The notes under the pieces were generated by a model. That model saw nothing but the letters and a program-made list of their open reading frames with translations. It did not search any database and was not told where the DNA came from. This document shows, piece by piece, positions 55,676-64,000 of a DNA stretch of 64,000 nucleotides; within the stretch, counting starts at the first letter, position 1, and each line of letters starts with the position of its first letter. A program made the translations under genes and the position numbers. The stretch covers positions 1 through 64,000 of the forward strand of contig JAKAFN010000007.1 of the NCBI GenBank assembly GCA_021825945.1. Reading direction: 5' to 3'. This stretch comes from Pseudomonadota bacterium (GTDB lineage: Bacteria; Pseudomonadota; Gammaproteobacteria; Burkholderiales; Burkholderiaceae_F).

Positions 55676-56853
55676 GGCGGCAGTGTAGCAACGGCGCGCC
55701 ACGCGCGATGCTCGGACAGTTCGTCGTAGGTCTCGTCGATGGCGTCTTGTTCGCGCGCGAGGAAGTTCGCAACCGCCGCATGCAGCCCGGGATCGCGCAG
55801 CCGATGGGCCGAGGACGTGACCACCGGATCGAATCCGCGGGCGAGCTTGTGCGCCCCCTGGGCGCCTCCCTCGCAGACCTGCAGGCCTTGCTCGATGGCG
55901 AATTCGATGAACTGGTAGTAGCAACACTCGAAGTGCAGGCAGGAAACCGATTCGACCGCCCCCCAGTACCGGCCGTAGAGCGTGCCGCGCCCGCGATCGA
56001 AGAGGCCGAGTGCGCTGGCCACCGGCGTGTCGCCGCGCCAGGCGAGCACGAGCAGGACATGCTCCGGCATGGCGCTGCCGATGCGCCGGAAGAAGTCGAG
56101 ATTCAGATACTCCGGCGCTCCGTGTTCGGCATAGGTATTCACGTAACAGCGGAAAAAGAATTCCCAGTCGGCAGGCGTGATCTCGTGGCCGACGCGGCGC
56201 TCGACGCGGACTCCGGCCTCGCGCACCTTGCGACGTTCGGCGCGGATGCGCTTGCGCTTGGGCTGGCTCAGCGCCGCGAGGAAGTCCTCGAAATCCCGAT
56301 AGCCATGATTGCGCCAGTGAAACTGGATGCCTTTGCGCACCAGCAGGCCGCGCCGGGCGAGGTGGTCGATTTCGATCCCGGGCGCAAAGAGCACGTGCAG
56401 CGACGATGCCGGCGTTTCCTCCGCGAGTTGCAGCAGGGCCTCGATCGCCGCCGCCCGCGCCGCCGCGTCGCGGGCGAGAATGCGGGTCCCCGTCACCGGG
56501 GTAAAGGGGATGGCCACAAGCCATTTCGGGTAGTACGGCAGTCCGGCGCGCTGCGCTGCCGCCGCCCAGGCCCAATCGAACACGAACTCGCCGTATGAGT
56601 GGGCCTTGGCATAAAGTGGAACGGCGGCGACCAGTTGTCCGGGCGTCCCCGCGCCGCGGGTCCAGACCGTCAAAAAGTGCGGGTCCCAGCCCGTGTGCGG
56701 CGTCACCGCCCCGCTGGCATGCAGGGCATGCAGGAAGGCATGGCGCAGGAATGGATTCGCCTGCGGATCGGCGGCAACCAGCGCGTCCCATTGGGCCGGG
56801 GCAATTTCTTCTGGGGCGTCCGGCCGTGCAATCCGAAAGACGTACGAATCCAT
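55672..56853 (-). CDS. FemAB-like / GNAT-type acyltransferase (COG3146-like)
   Basis: 393-residue protein of the DUF482/COG3146 type, a GNAT-fold family related to FemAB peptidoglycan-linked transferases. Seen: NPFLRHAFLHALHASGAVTP, PYYPKWLVAIPFTPVTGTRI, SQPKRKRIRAERRKVREAGV, and a C-terminal HFECCYYQFIEFAIEQGLQV with GAQGAHKLARGF. The function is not established. ATG 56853 lies 5 bp after the transporter gene stop, and the stop overlaps the Nudix GTG. Confidence 0.85.
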   Translation of the reverse strand: MDSYVFRIARPDAPEEIAPAQWDALVAADPQANPFLRHAFLHALHASGAVTPHTGWDPHFLTVWTRGAGTPGQLVAAVPLYAKAHSYGEFVFDWAWAAAAQRAGLPYYPKWLVAIPFTPVTGTRILARDAAARAAAIEALLQLAEETPASSLHVLFAPGIEIDHLARRGLLVRKGIQFHWRNHGYRDFEDFLAALSQPKRKRIRAERRKVREAGVRVERRVGHEITPADWEFFFRCYVNTYAEHGAPEYLNLDFFRRIGSAMPEHVLLVLAWRGDTPVASALGLFDRGRGTLYGRYWGAVESVSCLHFECCYYQFIEFAIEQGLQVCEGGAQGAHKLARGFDPVVTSSAHRLRDPGLHAAVANFLAREQDAIDETYDELSEHRAWRAVATLPP

Positions 56854-56858
56854 TGCGC

Positions 56859-57743
56859 CTACTCTCCTTCGATGGCGAGCAATCCTGCGGCTCCCACGGC
56901 AAGCCCGATCCCCAGCAGCTTGAACGGTCCCGGAACCTCGCCGGCGATCGCCATCGCGACCAGCGCAGTGAGAAGCGGGGAGGCCGCGTTGGTGAGGGCC
57001 GATACGACCATCGCCTTGCCGTCGCGCAGCGCGTAGACCAGCGACAGCGACCCCATCGCGTTGAGCAACTGGATGCCGGCTGAGAGCAGCGGACCGCCCG
57101 GGCCCCAGTTGATGGGTGCGTGCCAGTTCGTGCGCGCCAGCGCGACCGGCACCAACAGCAACCCTCCGAGGGTCATGTAGGAGAAGATCATCCCCGTGCT
57201 CATCGACTGGTGGGCGATCTTGATGAAATAGTTCTGCACGCCCCAGGCCAGCAGGATGGTGAGCGACAGGAAGAACCATGGCCCGAGGTGGGCCGCGCCG
57301 GCTCCGGGCGCCCAGTCGTTGAGCAGCGGCAGCGCGGCCAGCGCAAGCGCGATCCCGACCACGCCGACCCGTCCCGTGCGCTCGCGCAGGAAGGTGGCGC
57401 TGAGCGCGATGGTGACCACCGGCGCGAGCGAGATGATCGGAAAGATCAGGTACGACGGTCCCATCGACAGGGTCGGAAACAGCAGGATCACGCCCCCGGC
57501 GCCCGTCACCCCGATCGTCAGCCCAAGGGGCAGGGAGCGTGGGTCGAACGCCACCGCCCGACCCTCCCGTCGCCGGACGTAGGTCGCCGGCAACAACATC
57601 GTGATCGACCAGACCACATAGGTCAGCGTGTCCGGGAACCCATGGCGCGCGGGGAGGTTGCTCAGGGCGCCCCAAAGACCCCACGCAACGGTGGTGACCA
57701 GTGCATAGCCAAGCCAACGCCGGCCACCCGATTGCGACGCCAT
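56859..57743 (-). CDS. DMT superfamily transporter (EamA-like)
   Basis: Inner-membrane protein of 294 residues with about ten predicted helices and the two-repeat EamA arrangement (LGYALVTTVAWGLWGALSNL; ILLAWGVQNYFIKIA). It may be an exporter of metabolites; the cargo cannot be read. ATG 57743 is chosen because the family start (helix 1) follows within 15 residues. First gene of the minus-strand run ending in pyrD. An intergenic space of 227 bp separates it from the tRNA. Confidence 0.88.
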   Translation of the reverse strand: MASQSGGRRWLGYALVTTVAWGLWGALSNLPARHGFPDTLTYVVWSITMLLPATYVRRREGRAVAFDPRSLPLGLTIGVTGAGGVILLFPTLSMGPSYLIFPIISLAPVVTIALSATFLRERTGRVGVVGIALALAALPLLNDWAPGAGAAHLGPWFFLSLTILLAWGVQNYFIKIAHQSMSTGMIFSYMTLGGLLLVPVALARTNWHAPINWGPGGPLLSAGIQLLNAMGSLSLVYALRDGKAMVVSALTNAASPLLTALVAMAIAGEVPGPFKLLGIGLAVGAAGLLAIEGE

Positions 57744-57970
57744 GCGGCTCCTTTCCCGATCCGGAACGGTTGAACACCGCATCCCCGGCCTCGGTGCGAA
57801 GCGGGGGGTGCGCCACGATGGTATCGGACTGCGCACCGAGTCGATGGATGCCCGTTCTGCCGTGCGGGACAAATCGGAGGCGCTCGGTACGAAATTCGGA
57901 TTTCATGTAGAATCTCGCTTCTGCGCTGCACGACAACCGGTGAACGGATCGTGCACCCTTTTTCTCGTGA

Positions 57971-58049
<79 letters not shown>

Positions 58050-58106
58050 CTTCAATGAAGCTAGGAACTTGGCGGTGCCTGGCTTTTTGGTTGTCCTCGA
58101 CATTCC

Positions 58107-58132
58107 GGGCACGGTGCCCAACCCGTGCCCAA
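58107..58132. repeat. Inverted and direct repeats behind tRNA-fMet
   Basis: GGGCACGG (58,107-58,114) and CCGTGCCC (58,123-58,130) form a perfect 8-bp inverted repeat. The motif GTGCCCAA also occurs twice in direct orientation, 11 bp apart. The position 60 bp past a tRNA 3' end suggests arm-type sites for a tyrosine integrase or a small terminator; no integrase gene remains. Confidence 0.4.
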
Positions 58133-58774
58133 GGCTTGCTTGCGCCGTTGCGCAGGCAGACGCGTATTTGCACCAGCGCATCGCAGCAGCAGCCTTGGCG
58201 AGCACTTCATCCGATTTCAGGTTCACCCGCTTCTTGGTCTCGGCGGTCAGCACGAACGCACCCATCTCTACCACGAAGTCCGGCACGTACACCGGCTGCT
58301 CAGTGCCGAGCTCGTAGAAGATCAGGAGCTGCCCCTTTACGGGTTTGAACCACTTGTTGGCGTCGCGTTCAAGGATGACGGCGAAGCGGCGCTCGCGGTC
58401 GGAGTCGAACTTCTGCAGGGGGTATAGGCACTTCGTGAATCCGTCAAACCGCATCTGACGGATAGCGTCCACGTCTTCCACCGTTTCGCGGAAATGCCGC
58501 GGAGCCTGACCCGCCGTTGCGGTGTCGTTGCAGGGCTTGAGCTCGGTGAAACCGCGGCTGACCTGCACTCGAACTCGGTCGCTTCCTCGAAGAAGTGCGC
58601 CATCATCTGGGCGCGGATTTCCCGCGCAATCAGGTGGTGATCCCGATCCCGCACACCGATGGTATCGGCGTTCCAGAGGTCGCGCGCGGTGGTCTGCCCG
58701 CTGCCCTTGGCCGGCAGGCGCTGCAGCAGGTCGATGCGGCGCAGAAACGTCTGCGCGTCGAGGTTGGCGCTCAT
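58133..58774 (-). pseudogene. C-terminal remnant of a restriction-type DEAD/DEAH helicase
   Basis: From ATG 58774 the minus strand reads DAQTFLRRIDLLQRL...FFEEATEFE, then needs one added G near 58,566-58,571 to continue VQVSRGFTELKPCN...CLYPLQKFDSDRERRFAVIL...VYVPDFVVEMG. This is the C-terminal part of a type III/I-like restriction helicase; the helicase core is missing, and homology fades near 58,150. The start overlaps the NERD helicase stop (ATGA). In the forward direction of decay the frame runs into tRNA-fMet sequence. Family recognised from memory, not searched. Confidence 0.6.
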
Positions 58775-60402
58775 GAATTGGTCTCCAATCGCGCGGCCAG
58801 CGCGGCATGTGCCGCGGGGGTGAGCACGCAGTGCAGCTGCCACTGCGCGCGGGTGAAGGCGACGAACAGCAGCCGGGCGATGCGCGCATCGATGGTCGCG
58901 AAGTCCATCTCGGTGAGCACCACCACCGGTGCGGCCTGCCCCTTGAAGCGGTGCACGGTTTCGGCCAGCAGCGTGCCGGCGGTGTACTGCGGCGTGCCGT
59001 CGGCGGTGTAGCCGGTGAAGCGGCGCAGCGGCTGCCCGGCGAGGGCCGTTTGCTGCAGCACCGCCGAGCTGCTGCGGCCGTGCAGGGTGAGCACGGCCAG
59101 GTGTTCGGGCTTCAGGCCCGAGGCCAGCAGCCGCGCCACCACCTCGTCGGTCTTGCGCAGCCCGCCCGGGTCGTCGGCGGCGCAGACTTCGAAACCGGGC
59201 AAGTCGCCGTCGATGGGCGCGCGGGCCACCACCGGCGTCTGGCACAGCGCCAGCGCCTGCAGCGTTTGCACGATGTGCTGCGGGCTGCGGAAGTTGTCGG
59301 GGCAGGTGAGCACCACCGCGTCGGGGTGCGACCACGCCGGGCGCGGGTAGATCTGCTGGCCGCTGTCGCCCAGCAGCCAGGTCTGGCCGCCGGGCTGCAC
59401 GAACCGACGCAGACCGTCCAACCAGGTGGGTTCCAGATCCTGCAGCTCGTCGATCACCAGCACCTCGACGTCCGGGCGGCAGGGCGCTTGCACGAACGCG
59501 GCGGCGGCCTGGGTGTAGAGCTGCGGGTCGTCGAAGTCCGGGGTGCCGTGCGCCGTGCGCCACACGGCCAGCGCCCGCTCGTGGAACGTCTCCACCCCGA
59601 CCTCGGGCGGCAACAGCGCCCGCATGTGCTGCGCCAGCGGGCGGTTGAAGCACACATAACGCGCCGCCCGGCCGGCCGACGCAGCATCCTGCAGCAGCCG
59701 CAGCGCCAACTGGGTCTTGCCCGCCCCGGCCGTGGCCTCGACCTGGATCAGCCCGCTGGGGACGTGGAGCCGCGGCGCCCAGGTCGCCAGGCCGTCGGAC
59801 AGCCGGGTGACGGCCTGCGTCAGCCAGTCGATGCGCGTGCTGGCGTCCGGGGCCAGTTCGAACACGTCGTCCAGGAAGCGCTGCACCCGCGCCGGCGTCG
59901 GCGCATCGGGCAGGGCGGCGGGAACGGCGGCGATCACCCGTTCGCAAAGCCATGGCATCTCGCGGCGGTCGACGATGCGCTGGCGCGGGTAGGACACGCT
60001 GCCTCCATCCACCGCCTGATCGGGCAGAACCAGAAATTGCCCGACGAAGACGTGCAGGCGGGCGTCTTTGAGCCGCTGGCGCATCGCCGCATGTTGCACG
60101 CGGGTCTGACGGCCGACGTCTTTGTCGTGGTCGCCATAGCGTTTGCGCAGTCCGTCCGGGCCCACCTCCACGGGTCCGGCCTTGACTTCGAGCAGCACCA
60201 GGTTGGCGTTGGGGGCGAGCACGACGGCGTCGATCTCGCCGAACCACTGTTGCCCGTCGCGGACCGACGACCAAGCGACGTTGTGGAATACCGTGTAGTC
60301 CGCCGGCAGGCCGTCGGCCAGCTGGCGCAGCACGTCGAGCTCGCGTTGCTGGCCCAGGCTGGTGGGGTGGAGGTCGTTGATCGGCGGGCGGATCTGGGCC
60401 AT
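58771..60402 (-). CDS. NERD-domain/SF1 helicase protein
   Basis: 543-residue protein joining an N-terminal NERD nuclease-related domain (FGEIDAVVLAPNANLVLLEV with the Glu-x-Lys core EVKAGPV) to an SF1 (UvrD-like) helicase: Walker A ATAGAGKTQLAL near residue 235, DELQDLEP in motif II, the GDSGQQIYPR motif, and C-terminal VHRFKGQAAPVVVL and FVAFTRAQWQL. Such proteins are frequent in defence islands, though a specific system is not assigned. No frame breaks. Divergent from the DUF2779 remnant; the downstream gene is decayed. Confidence 0.8.
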   Translation of the reverse strand: MAQIRPPINDLHPTSLGQQRELDVLRQLADGLPADYTVFHNVAWSSVRDGQQWFGEIDAVVLAPNANLVLLEVKAGPVEVGPDGLRKRYGDHDKDVGRQTRVQHAAMRQRLKDARLHVFVGQFLVLPDQAVDGGSVSYPRQRIVDRREMPWLCERVIAAVPAALPDAPTPARVQRFLDDVFELAPDASTRIDWLTQAVTRLSDGLATWAPRLHVPSGLIQVEATAGAGKTQLALRLLQDAASAGRAARYVCFNRPLAQHMRALLPPEVGVETFHERALAVWRTAHGTPDFDDPQLYTQAAAAFVQAPCRPDVEVLVIDELQDLEPTWLDGLRRFVQPGGQTWLLGDSGQQIYPRPAWSHPDAVVLTCPDNFRSPQHIVQTLQALALCQTPVVARAPIDGDLPGFEVCAADDPGGLRKTDEVVARLLASGLKPEHLAVLTLHGRSSSAVLQQTALAGQPLRRFTGYTADGTPQYTAGTLLAETVHRFKGQAAPVVVLTEMDFATIDARIARLLFVAFTRAQWQLHCVLTPAAHAALAARLETNS

Positions 60403-60531
60403 GGGGTGTCGAGGAAAGGGGGAAGCGAACGGCTGGATTCTGGATCAAAGCCTCGCGCCGATGTGCGACAAACCGTGTCGCAGCCAGGGCGCATCATCCG
60501 GTCCCATACCCCGCAACCGGAGAAACCGCTC

Positions 60532-61013
60532 ATGCGCGATCTGTCCAAGTCCAAGCGGATGGCCTTCCGTCAATGTCCGCGCCGGCTGTGGCCGTCCGTG
60601 TATGTTCCGGGTCGGGAGCATACCTCCGCCGACACCGAGGCGCGCTTTGCGGCGGGACATCAGGTCGGCGACGTCGCCCGCGTCCTCCACGACCCCGAGG
60701 GCCAAGGTCAGTTGATCGCGACCGCGACGCCCTGGGCTTCCCCGCGGTGTACGAGGCCACCCAAGCGGCGCTGGCGCTGGCCGACGTGCTGCTGCCCGTG
60801 CGGCGGGCGCAGTGGCGCCTGGTGGAGGTCAAGTCCTCCACCTCGGTCAAGCCGCAGCACCTCGACGATCTAGCCATCCGGACCTTCGTCGTGTCCTGCG
60901 CCGGCGGCCGACACCCGGCACGGTTGATTGGCGTGGCCGGCAAGGCATGTCCGGAAACCGTGGAGTCTCCTCGGTATGGGAAGCGCCCATTTCGTTCATC
61001 GAGGGCGGGTTGA
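60532..61013 (+). pseudogene. Frameshifted remnant of a DUF2779 family gene
   Basis: Starts properly at ATG 60532 with GGAG ahead: MRDLSKSKRMAFRQCPRRLW...GHQVGDVARVLHDPEGQG, the usual DUF2779 start. Around 60,712-60,716 the frame changes; the neighbouring frame continues LGFPAVYEATQAALALADVL and the nuclease-like VEVKSSTSVKPQHLDDLAI. Family members are several hundred residues; only about 120 remain, and the C-terminus is lost after about 60,906. The 60,907-61,177 stretch shows no other gene. Confidence 0.6.
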
Positions 61014-61177
61014 ATGCGATCGCCGGGGTTCGCCCGCAAAGGCTTTGTGCGTCATTGACGGCCCCGCATTTTCCGGCGAGCCTGCCGCCCTACAATGCTC
61101 TTGCAGATGCGCGGCGACCTTTCCGTGTGGCGGAAGCGGTCCGATCGGCCGGCATCCTTCCTGCAAGGAGCCTTGTC

Positions 61178-61687
61178 ATGCATTCGTTGAAATGGGGACT
61201 CGTCCTGAGTACCGGCGTTCTCGCGGTGGCCGGTTGCCAGACCATGCCGACCGGACCCACGGTTCAGGTCATGCCGGCGCCTGGCAAGCCGTTCGACGTC
61301 TTCGTGTCGGAAGACCAGACCTGTCGCGCCTACGCTTCCCAGGCGACTTCGGGCGGTGCGGTCGCGTCGCAGCATGCCCAACTCGGAACCGCGGCGGCAG
61401 CCACCGCGGTTGGCGCGGCGGCCGGGGCGCTCCTTGGCAATAGCAGCCGGTCGACGGCTACCGGGGCGGGAATCGGCCTGATCGCGGGGTCTGCGATGGG
61501 CGCGGGCCAGGGAGCGGGCGGAAGTTATTCGCTGCAGCGTCAGTACAACATCGCGTACATCCAATGCATGTACGCCAAAGGCAATCTCGTTCCCGGCCAG
61601 TCGCCTCCGCGTAGCGATCTGCGCGAACTTCCGCCGCCACCCCCTCCGCCGCCACCTCCGGGGTATCCGCCCCCGCCGGGATATTAG
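61178..61687 (+). CDS. Glycine-zipper lipoprotein
   Basis: Outer-membrane-type lipoprotein of 169 residues. The signal peptide ends in lipobox VAGC (MHSLKWGLVLSTGVLAVAGC). The central glycine-zipper region (AAAATAVGAAAGALLGNSSR and GIGLIAGSAMGAGQGAGGSY) resembles YMGG/Rcc01693-type proteins. It ends with a proline-rich tail (PPPPPPPPPPGYPPPPGY). ATG 61178 has CAAGGAG ahead. Function unknown; convergent with the next gene. Confidence 0.85.
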   Translation: MHSLKWGLVLSTGVLAVAGCQTMPTGPTVQVMPAPGKPFDVFVSEDQTCRAYASQATSGGAVASQHAQLGTAAAATAVGAAAGALLGNSSRSTATGAGIGLIAGSAMGAGQGAGGSYSLQRQYNIAYIQCMYAKGNLVPGQSPPRSDLRELPPPPPPPPPPGYPPPPGY

Positions 61688-61696
61688 GGCAGCGAC

Positions 61697-64000
61697 TTAT
61701 CGGTACAGCAGGTACCGGCTGCGCATCGCTTCGAAGCGTCCCATCGGGCCTGTCCAGAGCGCCGCAATGCGCCGCGGGTCTTCGCCCTTTTCAATGGCGT
61801 CGAGCACCCGCCTCGATCCGACCATGCGGAGGATTTTTTCGACGTCGAATCGCGCCGGATACAGGTGTGTCAGTGCGCTCGCGATTTCGATTCCCAAGGC
61901 GGGGGTGTCCAGGGTGTCGCGATCGACGATGGTGATGTGCACGCCTCGGCATCGGCGGCCTTGGTACGCGCCGGATGTGGGGATGAAGGCGGCAGGCGCA
62001 AAACGCACCCCGCGAATGTTGCGTTCGTTCAGATAGCCGGCCAAGGTCCTTGCCTTCACCCACGGGGCCCCGACCAGTTCGAACGGGGCGTCCGTTCCCC
62101 GCCCGACACTGACATTCGCGCCTTCCACCAGCGCGACGCCGGGGTAGAGCGTTTCTTCGGCGAGACTGCGCAGGTTCGGCGAGGGATCGATCCACTCGAT
62201 CCCGGTTTCATCGAACCAGTCGCGGCGCCGATATCCTTGCATCCGGATCACATACAGCCGCGCGCCGATGTGGTCTTGCGCGTTGAACATGTAGGCGAGT
62301 TCGCCCATGGTCATGCCGTATCGGACCGGAAGGCGGAAATACCCCGTGAACGATCTCAGGTCGTCGTCAAGGACCGGGCCTTGCACGACGTCGGCATCGA
62401 TGGGGTTCGGGCGGTCGAGAACGAAAAAGGCGATCCCATGATGGGCTGCTTCCGCCATGGCGTAGGCCATGGTGGCAATGTAGGTGTAGAAGCGGGTGCC
62501 GGCATCCTGGATGTCGAAAACCAGCGCATCGACCCCGTTCAGCATTGCCGCCGTGGGCCGCCGGACGTCGCTGTATAGGCTGTACACCGGCAGTTTGGAC
62601 GCGGGTTCGACGCGCGACGGCACCTTCCCCTCCCGCGTTCCCAGCAAGCCGTGTTCCGGACTGAAAATCGCAACGAGCTGCAGGCCGGGTGCATGGGACA
62701 ACAGGTCGATGGTGCTGGTGCCGGCGGCGTTCCGGCCGGTCTGGTTGGTGATCAACCCGACGCGCAGACCCTTCAGGGGGGCGAAGCCCTCGGCTTGCAG
62801 CACGTCGATTCCCGTTTTCACCGGACTGCTGCCGGCCGGCGGGATTTCGGGCAAGGAGCCGCGCGCGAGACTCGGAACGCGCCGCACGATCTCCGTTTCC
62901 GTTACGGCGGGAAGATGCGAGGAGACCAGTTGGACCAGCGCTTTGCGCAGCGGCCCGGCATCTCCTTTCCCGAAGGGGTGGACGCGGTTGGTGAGGATGA
63001 TCAGGAAGGTTTGGGAAACGGGGTCCACCTCGATCATCGTGCCGGTAAAACCGGTGTGACCGTACGCGCCGACCGGTGGAAGGGATGCCGCATCGGATGC
63101 GAAAGGCGCCGCGAGATCCCAGCCCAGGCCGCGCAGCCGTGTGCCTCCCGGGGGCGATTGCGGTGCGGTCATCTGTTCGACGGACGACCGGCTCAGGATC
63201 CGCACGCCGCGAAGGGTGCCGCCGTCCAGCAGCATCTGCGCAAACGTCGCGAGGTCGTCTGCGGTGGAGAACAGGCCGGCATGGCCGGCCACGCCTCCCA
63301 TGCGCCAGGCGCTCGGGTCGTGCACCTGGCCCCAGCGGAGCTTGCCGTCGATGTACGCCGTCGGCGCGATCCGGATCCGCCGCGAAGCCGCGGGCCGAAA
63401 GCCGGTCCGCCGCATGCCCAGCGGCCGGAAGATGTGTTCGGCGCAATAGACGTCGAGCGGTTGACCGGAAATCCGGTGCACGATTTCGCCCAGCACCTCG
63501 AAATTGATGTCGCTGTAGCGGTAGCGGGTTCCAGGCGCGGTCCGCGGCCGTTCCTCGACAATCATGCGGAGGGCGGCGCCGTAGCCGCGCCATCTCGTTC
63601 GCAGGTCGAGATCGGGGGCAAGCCCGGAATAATGGGTCAGCAATTCCCGAACGGTGATGGCCGCCTTGCCATCTGCGGCAAAGGCCGGCCAGTAGCGGGC
63701 GGCAGGGGCGTCGAGATCCAGTTTCCCGGTCTCGGCGAGATGCATGATGGCGGTGGTGGTCGCGACGACCTTGGTGAGGGATGCCAGGTCGAATGCCGTC
63801 CCGACGGTCATGGGGATTTTTCGGGGCCGCAGCGCGGCATAGCCGAAGGCCCGGCGGTAGACGATCTTTCCTTCGCGGCCGATCAGGACAACGGCACCGG
63901 GGATCCGACCGGCCCGGATCTCGCCGCGAACGATTCGCGCGATGCCGGAAAATTCCGCTGCATGCAGGGCTTCGGGCCCCGTGCCGGCGCGGGCCGCCAA
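61697..64000 (-). CDS. Fused beta-lactamase-fold hydrolase / NamZ (DUF1343) protein, 5' end beyond window
   Basis: At least 767 residues, open to the right edge; the N-terminus may continue past 64,000. N-terminal domain (about 10-385) is a class C beta-lactamase-like serine hydrolase with active Ser in DLASLTKVVATTTA, Tyr in YRYSDINFEVLG and a C-terminal HTGFTG. C-terminal domain (about 400-767) is DUF1343 (GLITNQTGRNAAGTSTIDLL, SPEHGLLGTREGKVPSRVEP, DIQDAGTRFYTYIATMAYAM), as in NamZ exo-acetylmuramidase. A role in peptidoglycan fragment recycling or remodelling is expected from both families. Confidence 0.85.
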   Translation of the reverse strand: MAARAGTGPEALHAAEFSGIARIVRGEIRAGRIPGAVVLIGREGKIVYRRAFGYAALRPRKIPMTVGTAFDLASLTKVVATTTAIMHLAETGKLDLDAPAARYWPAFAADGKAAITVRELLTHYSGLAPDLDLRTRWRGYGAALRMIVEERPRTAPGTRYRYSDINFEVLGEIVHRISGQPLDVYCAEHIFRPLGMRRTGFRPAASRRIRIAPTAYIDGKLRWGQVHDPSAWRMGGVAGHAGLFSTADDLATFAQMLLDGGTLRGVRILSRSSVEQMTAPQSPPGGTRLRGLGWDLAAPFASDAASLPPVGAYGHTGFTGTMIEVDPVSQTFLIILTNRVHPFGKGDAGPLRKALVQLVSSHLPAVTETEIVRRVPSLARGSLPEIPPAGSSPVKTGIDVLQAEGFAPLKGLRVGLITNQTGRNAAGTSTIDLLSHAPGLQLVAIFSPEHGLLGTREGKVPSRVEPASKLPVYSLYSDVRRPTAAMLNGVDALVFDIQDAGTRFYTYIATMAYAMAEAAHHGIAFFVLDRPNPIDADVVQGPVLDDDLRSFTGYFRLPVRYGMTMGELAYMFNAQDHIGARLYVIRMQGYRRRDWFDETGIEWIDPSPNLRSLAEETLYPGVALVEGANVSVGRGTDAPFELVGAPWVKARTLAGYLNERNIRGVRFAPAAFIPTSGAYQGRRCRGVHITIVDRDTLDTPALGIEIASALTHLYPARFDVEKILRMVGSRRVLDAIEKGEDPRRIAALWTGPMGRFEAMRSRYLLYR

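Noticed and set aside
58807..60873. 688-codon plus-strand frame across the NERD helicase
   Set aside because: Antisense composition; only its last part (from 60,532) is real, as the DUF2779 start.

Overview
The window is one contiguous stretch of high-GC bacterial chromosome, most likely from a betaproteobacterium of the order Burkholderiales. The support is gene order: gmk-yicC / kinase-PP2C-rph-rdgB-hemW / glnA-ntrB-ntrC-xthA, hrpA // argA-yggX, and aat-bpt-pyrD, together with an aceE-aceF-lpdA operon with homodimeric-type E1, a phasin (polyhydroxyalkanoate storage) and a PEP-CTERM protein. Genus and species cannot be fixed from the sequence alone. No insertion sequence, integrase or CRISPR array is visible.

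Left edge (1-5.4 kb) is a defence-type accessory island: a type I restriction-modification locus (short HsdS, HsdM fused to an N-terminal helix-turn-helix, with a 21-bp palindrome at the HsdM start), then a three-gene cassette of poorly known genes (TIGR04255-type protein, membrane-segment/HTH protein, and a third gene broken by a frameshift), a strong terminator and a gene remnant. From 5.5 to 12.9 kb come a TMEM175-type channel, a small GDCCVxC metal-binding protein and a heavy-metal-type RND efflux operon (adaptor, pump, outer-membrane factor).

From 13 to 30 kb is core genome: gmk-yicC on the minus strand; divergently a Ser/Thr kinase, PP2C phosphatase, RNase PH, RdgB and HemW in one overlapping operon; then the nitrogen-control block glnA, ntrB, ntrC with an NtrC box and a sigma-54 promoter. 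A PEP-CTERM gene with a near-consensus sigma-54 promoter follows ntrC directly. Exonuclease III and the pstSCAB phosphate importer lie on the minus strand.

From 30 to 45 kb: the pyruvate dehydrogenase operon (aceE, aceF, an inserted GNAT acetyltransferase, lpdA) preceded by two copies of a 17-bp operator-like element; rpiA; a queuosine/7-deazapurine operon whose QueD-like protein carries three tandem QueD-like domains, followed by queE and a chorismate-lyase-like gene; yggX and argA; and the helicase hrpA.

From 45 to 57.7 kb: a Kelch-repeat lipoprotein, a di-haem cytochrome c peroxidase, a small unknown protein, a phasin, a nitroreductase, a PBP7-type peptidase, an IclR regulator, then a minus-strand run of DMT transporter, FemAB-like acetyltransferase, Nudix hydrolase, Aat, Bpt and PyrD, which groups two N-degron aminoacyl-transferases. 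An initiator tRNA-fMet (57,971-58,047) marks a second accessory site: behind it lie a decayed restriction-helicase fragment, an intact NERD-domain helicase and a frameshifted DUF2779 remnant. The window closes with a glycine-zipper lipoprotein and a fused beta-lactamase-fold/NamZ cell-wall hydrolase that runs off the right edge. An approximately 85-bp palindromic intergenic repeat occurs twice (12.9 and 39.8 kb).
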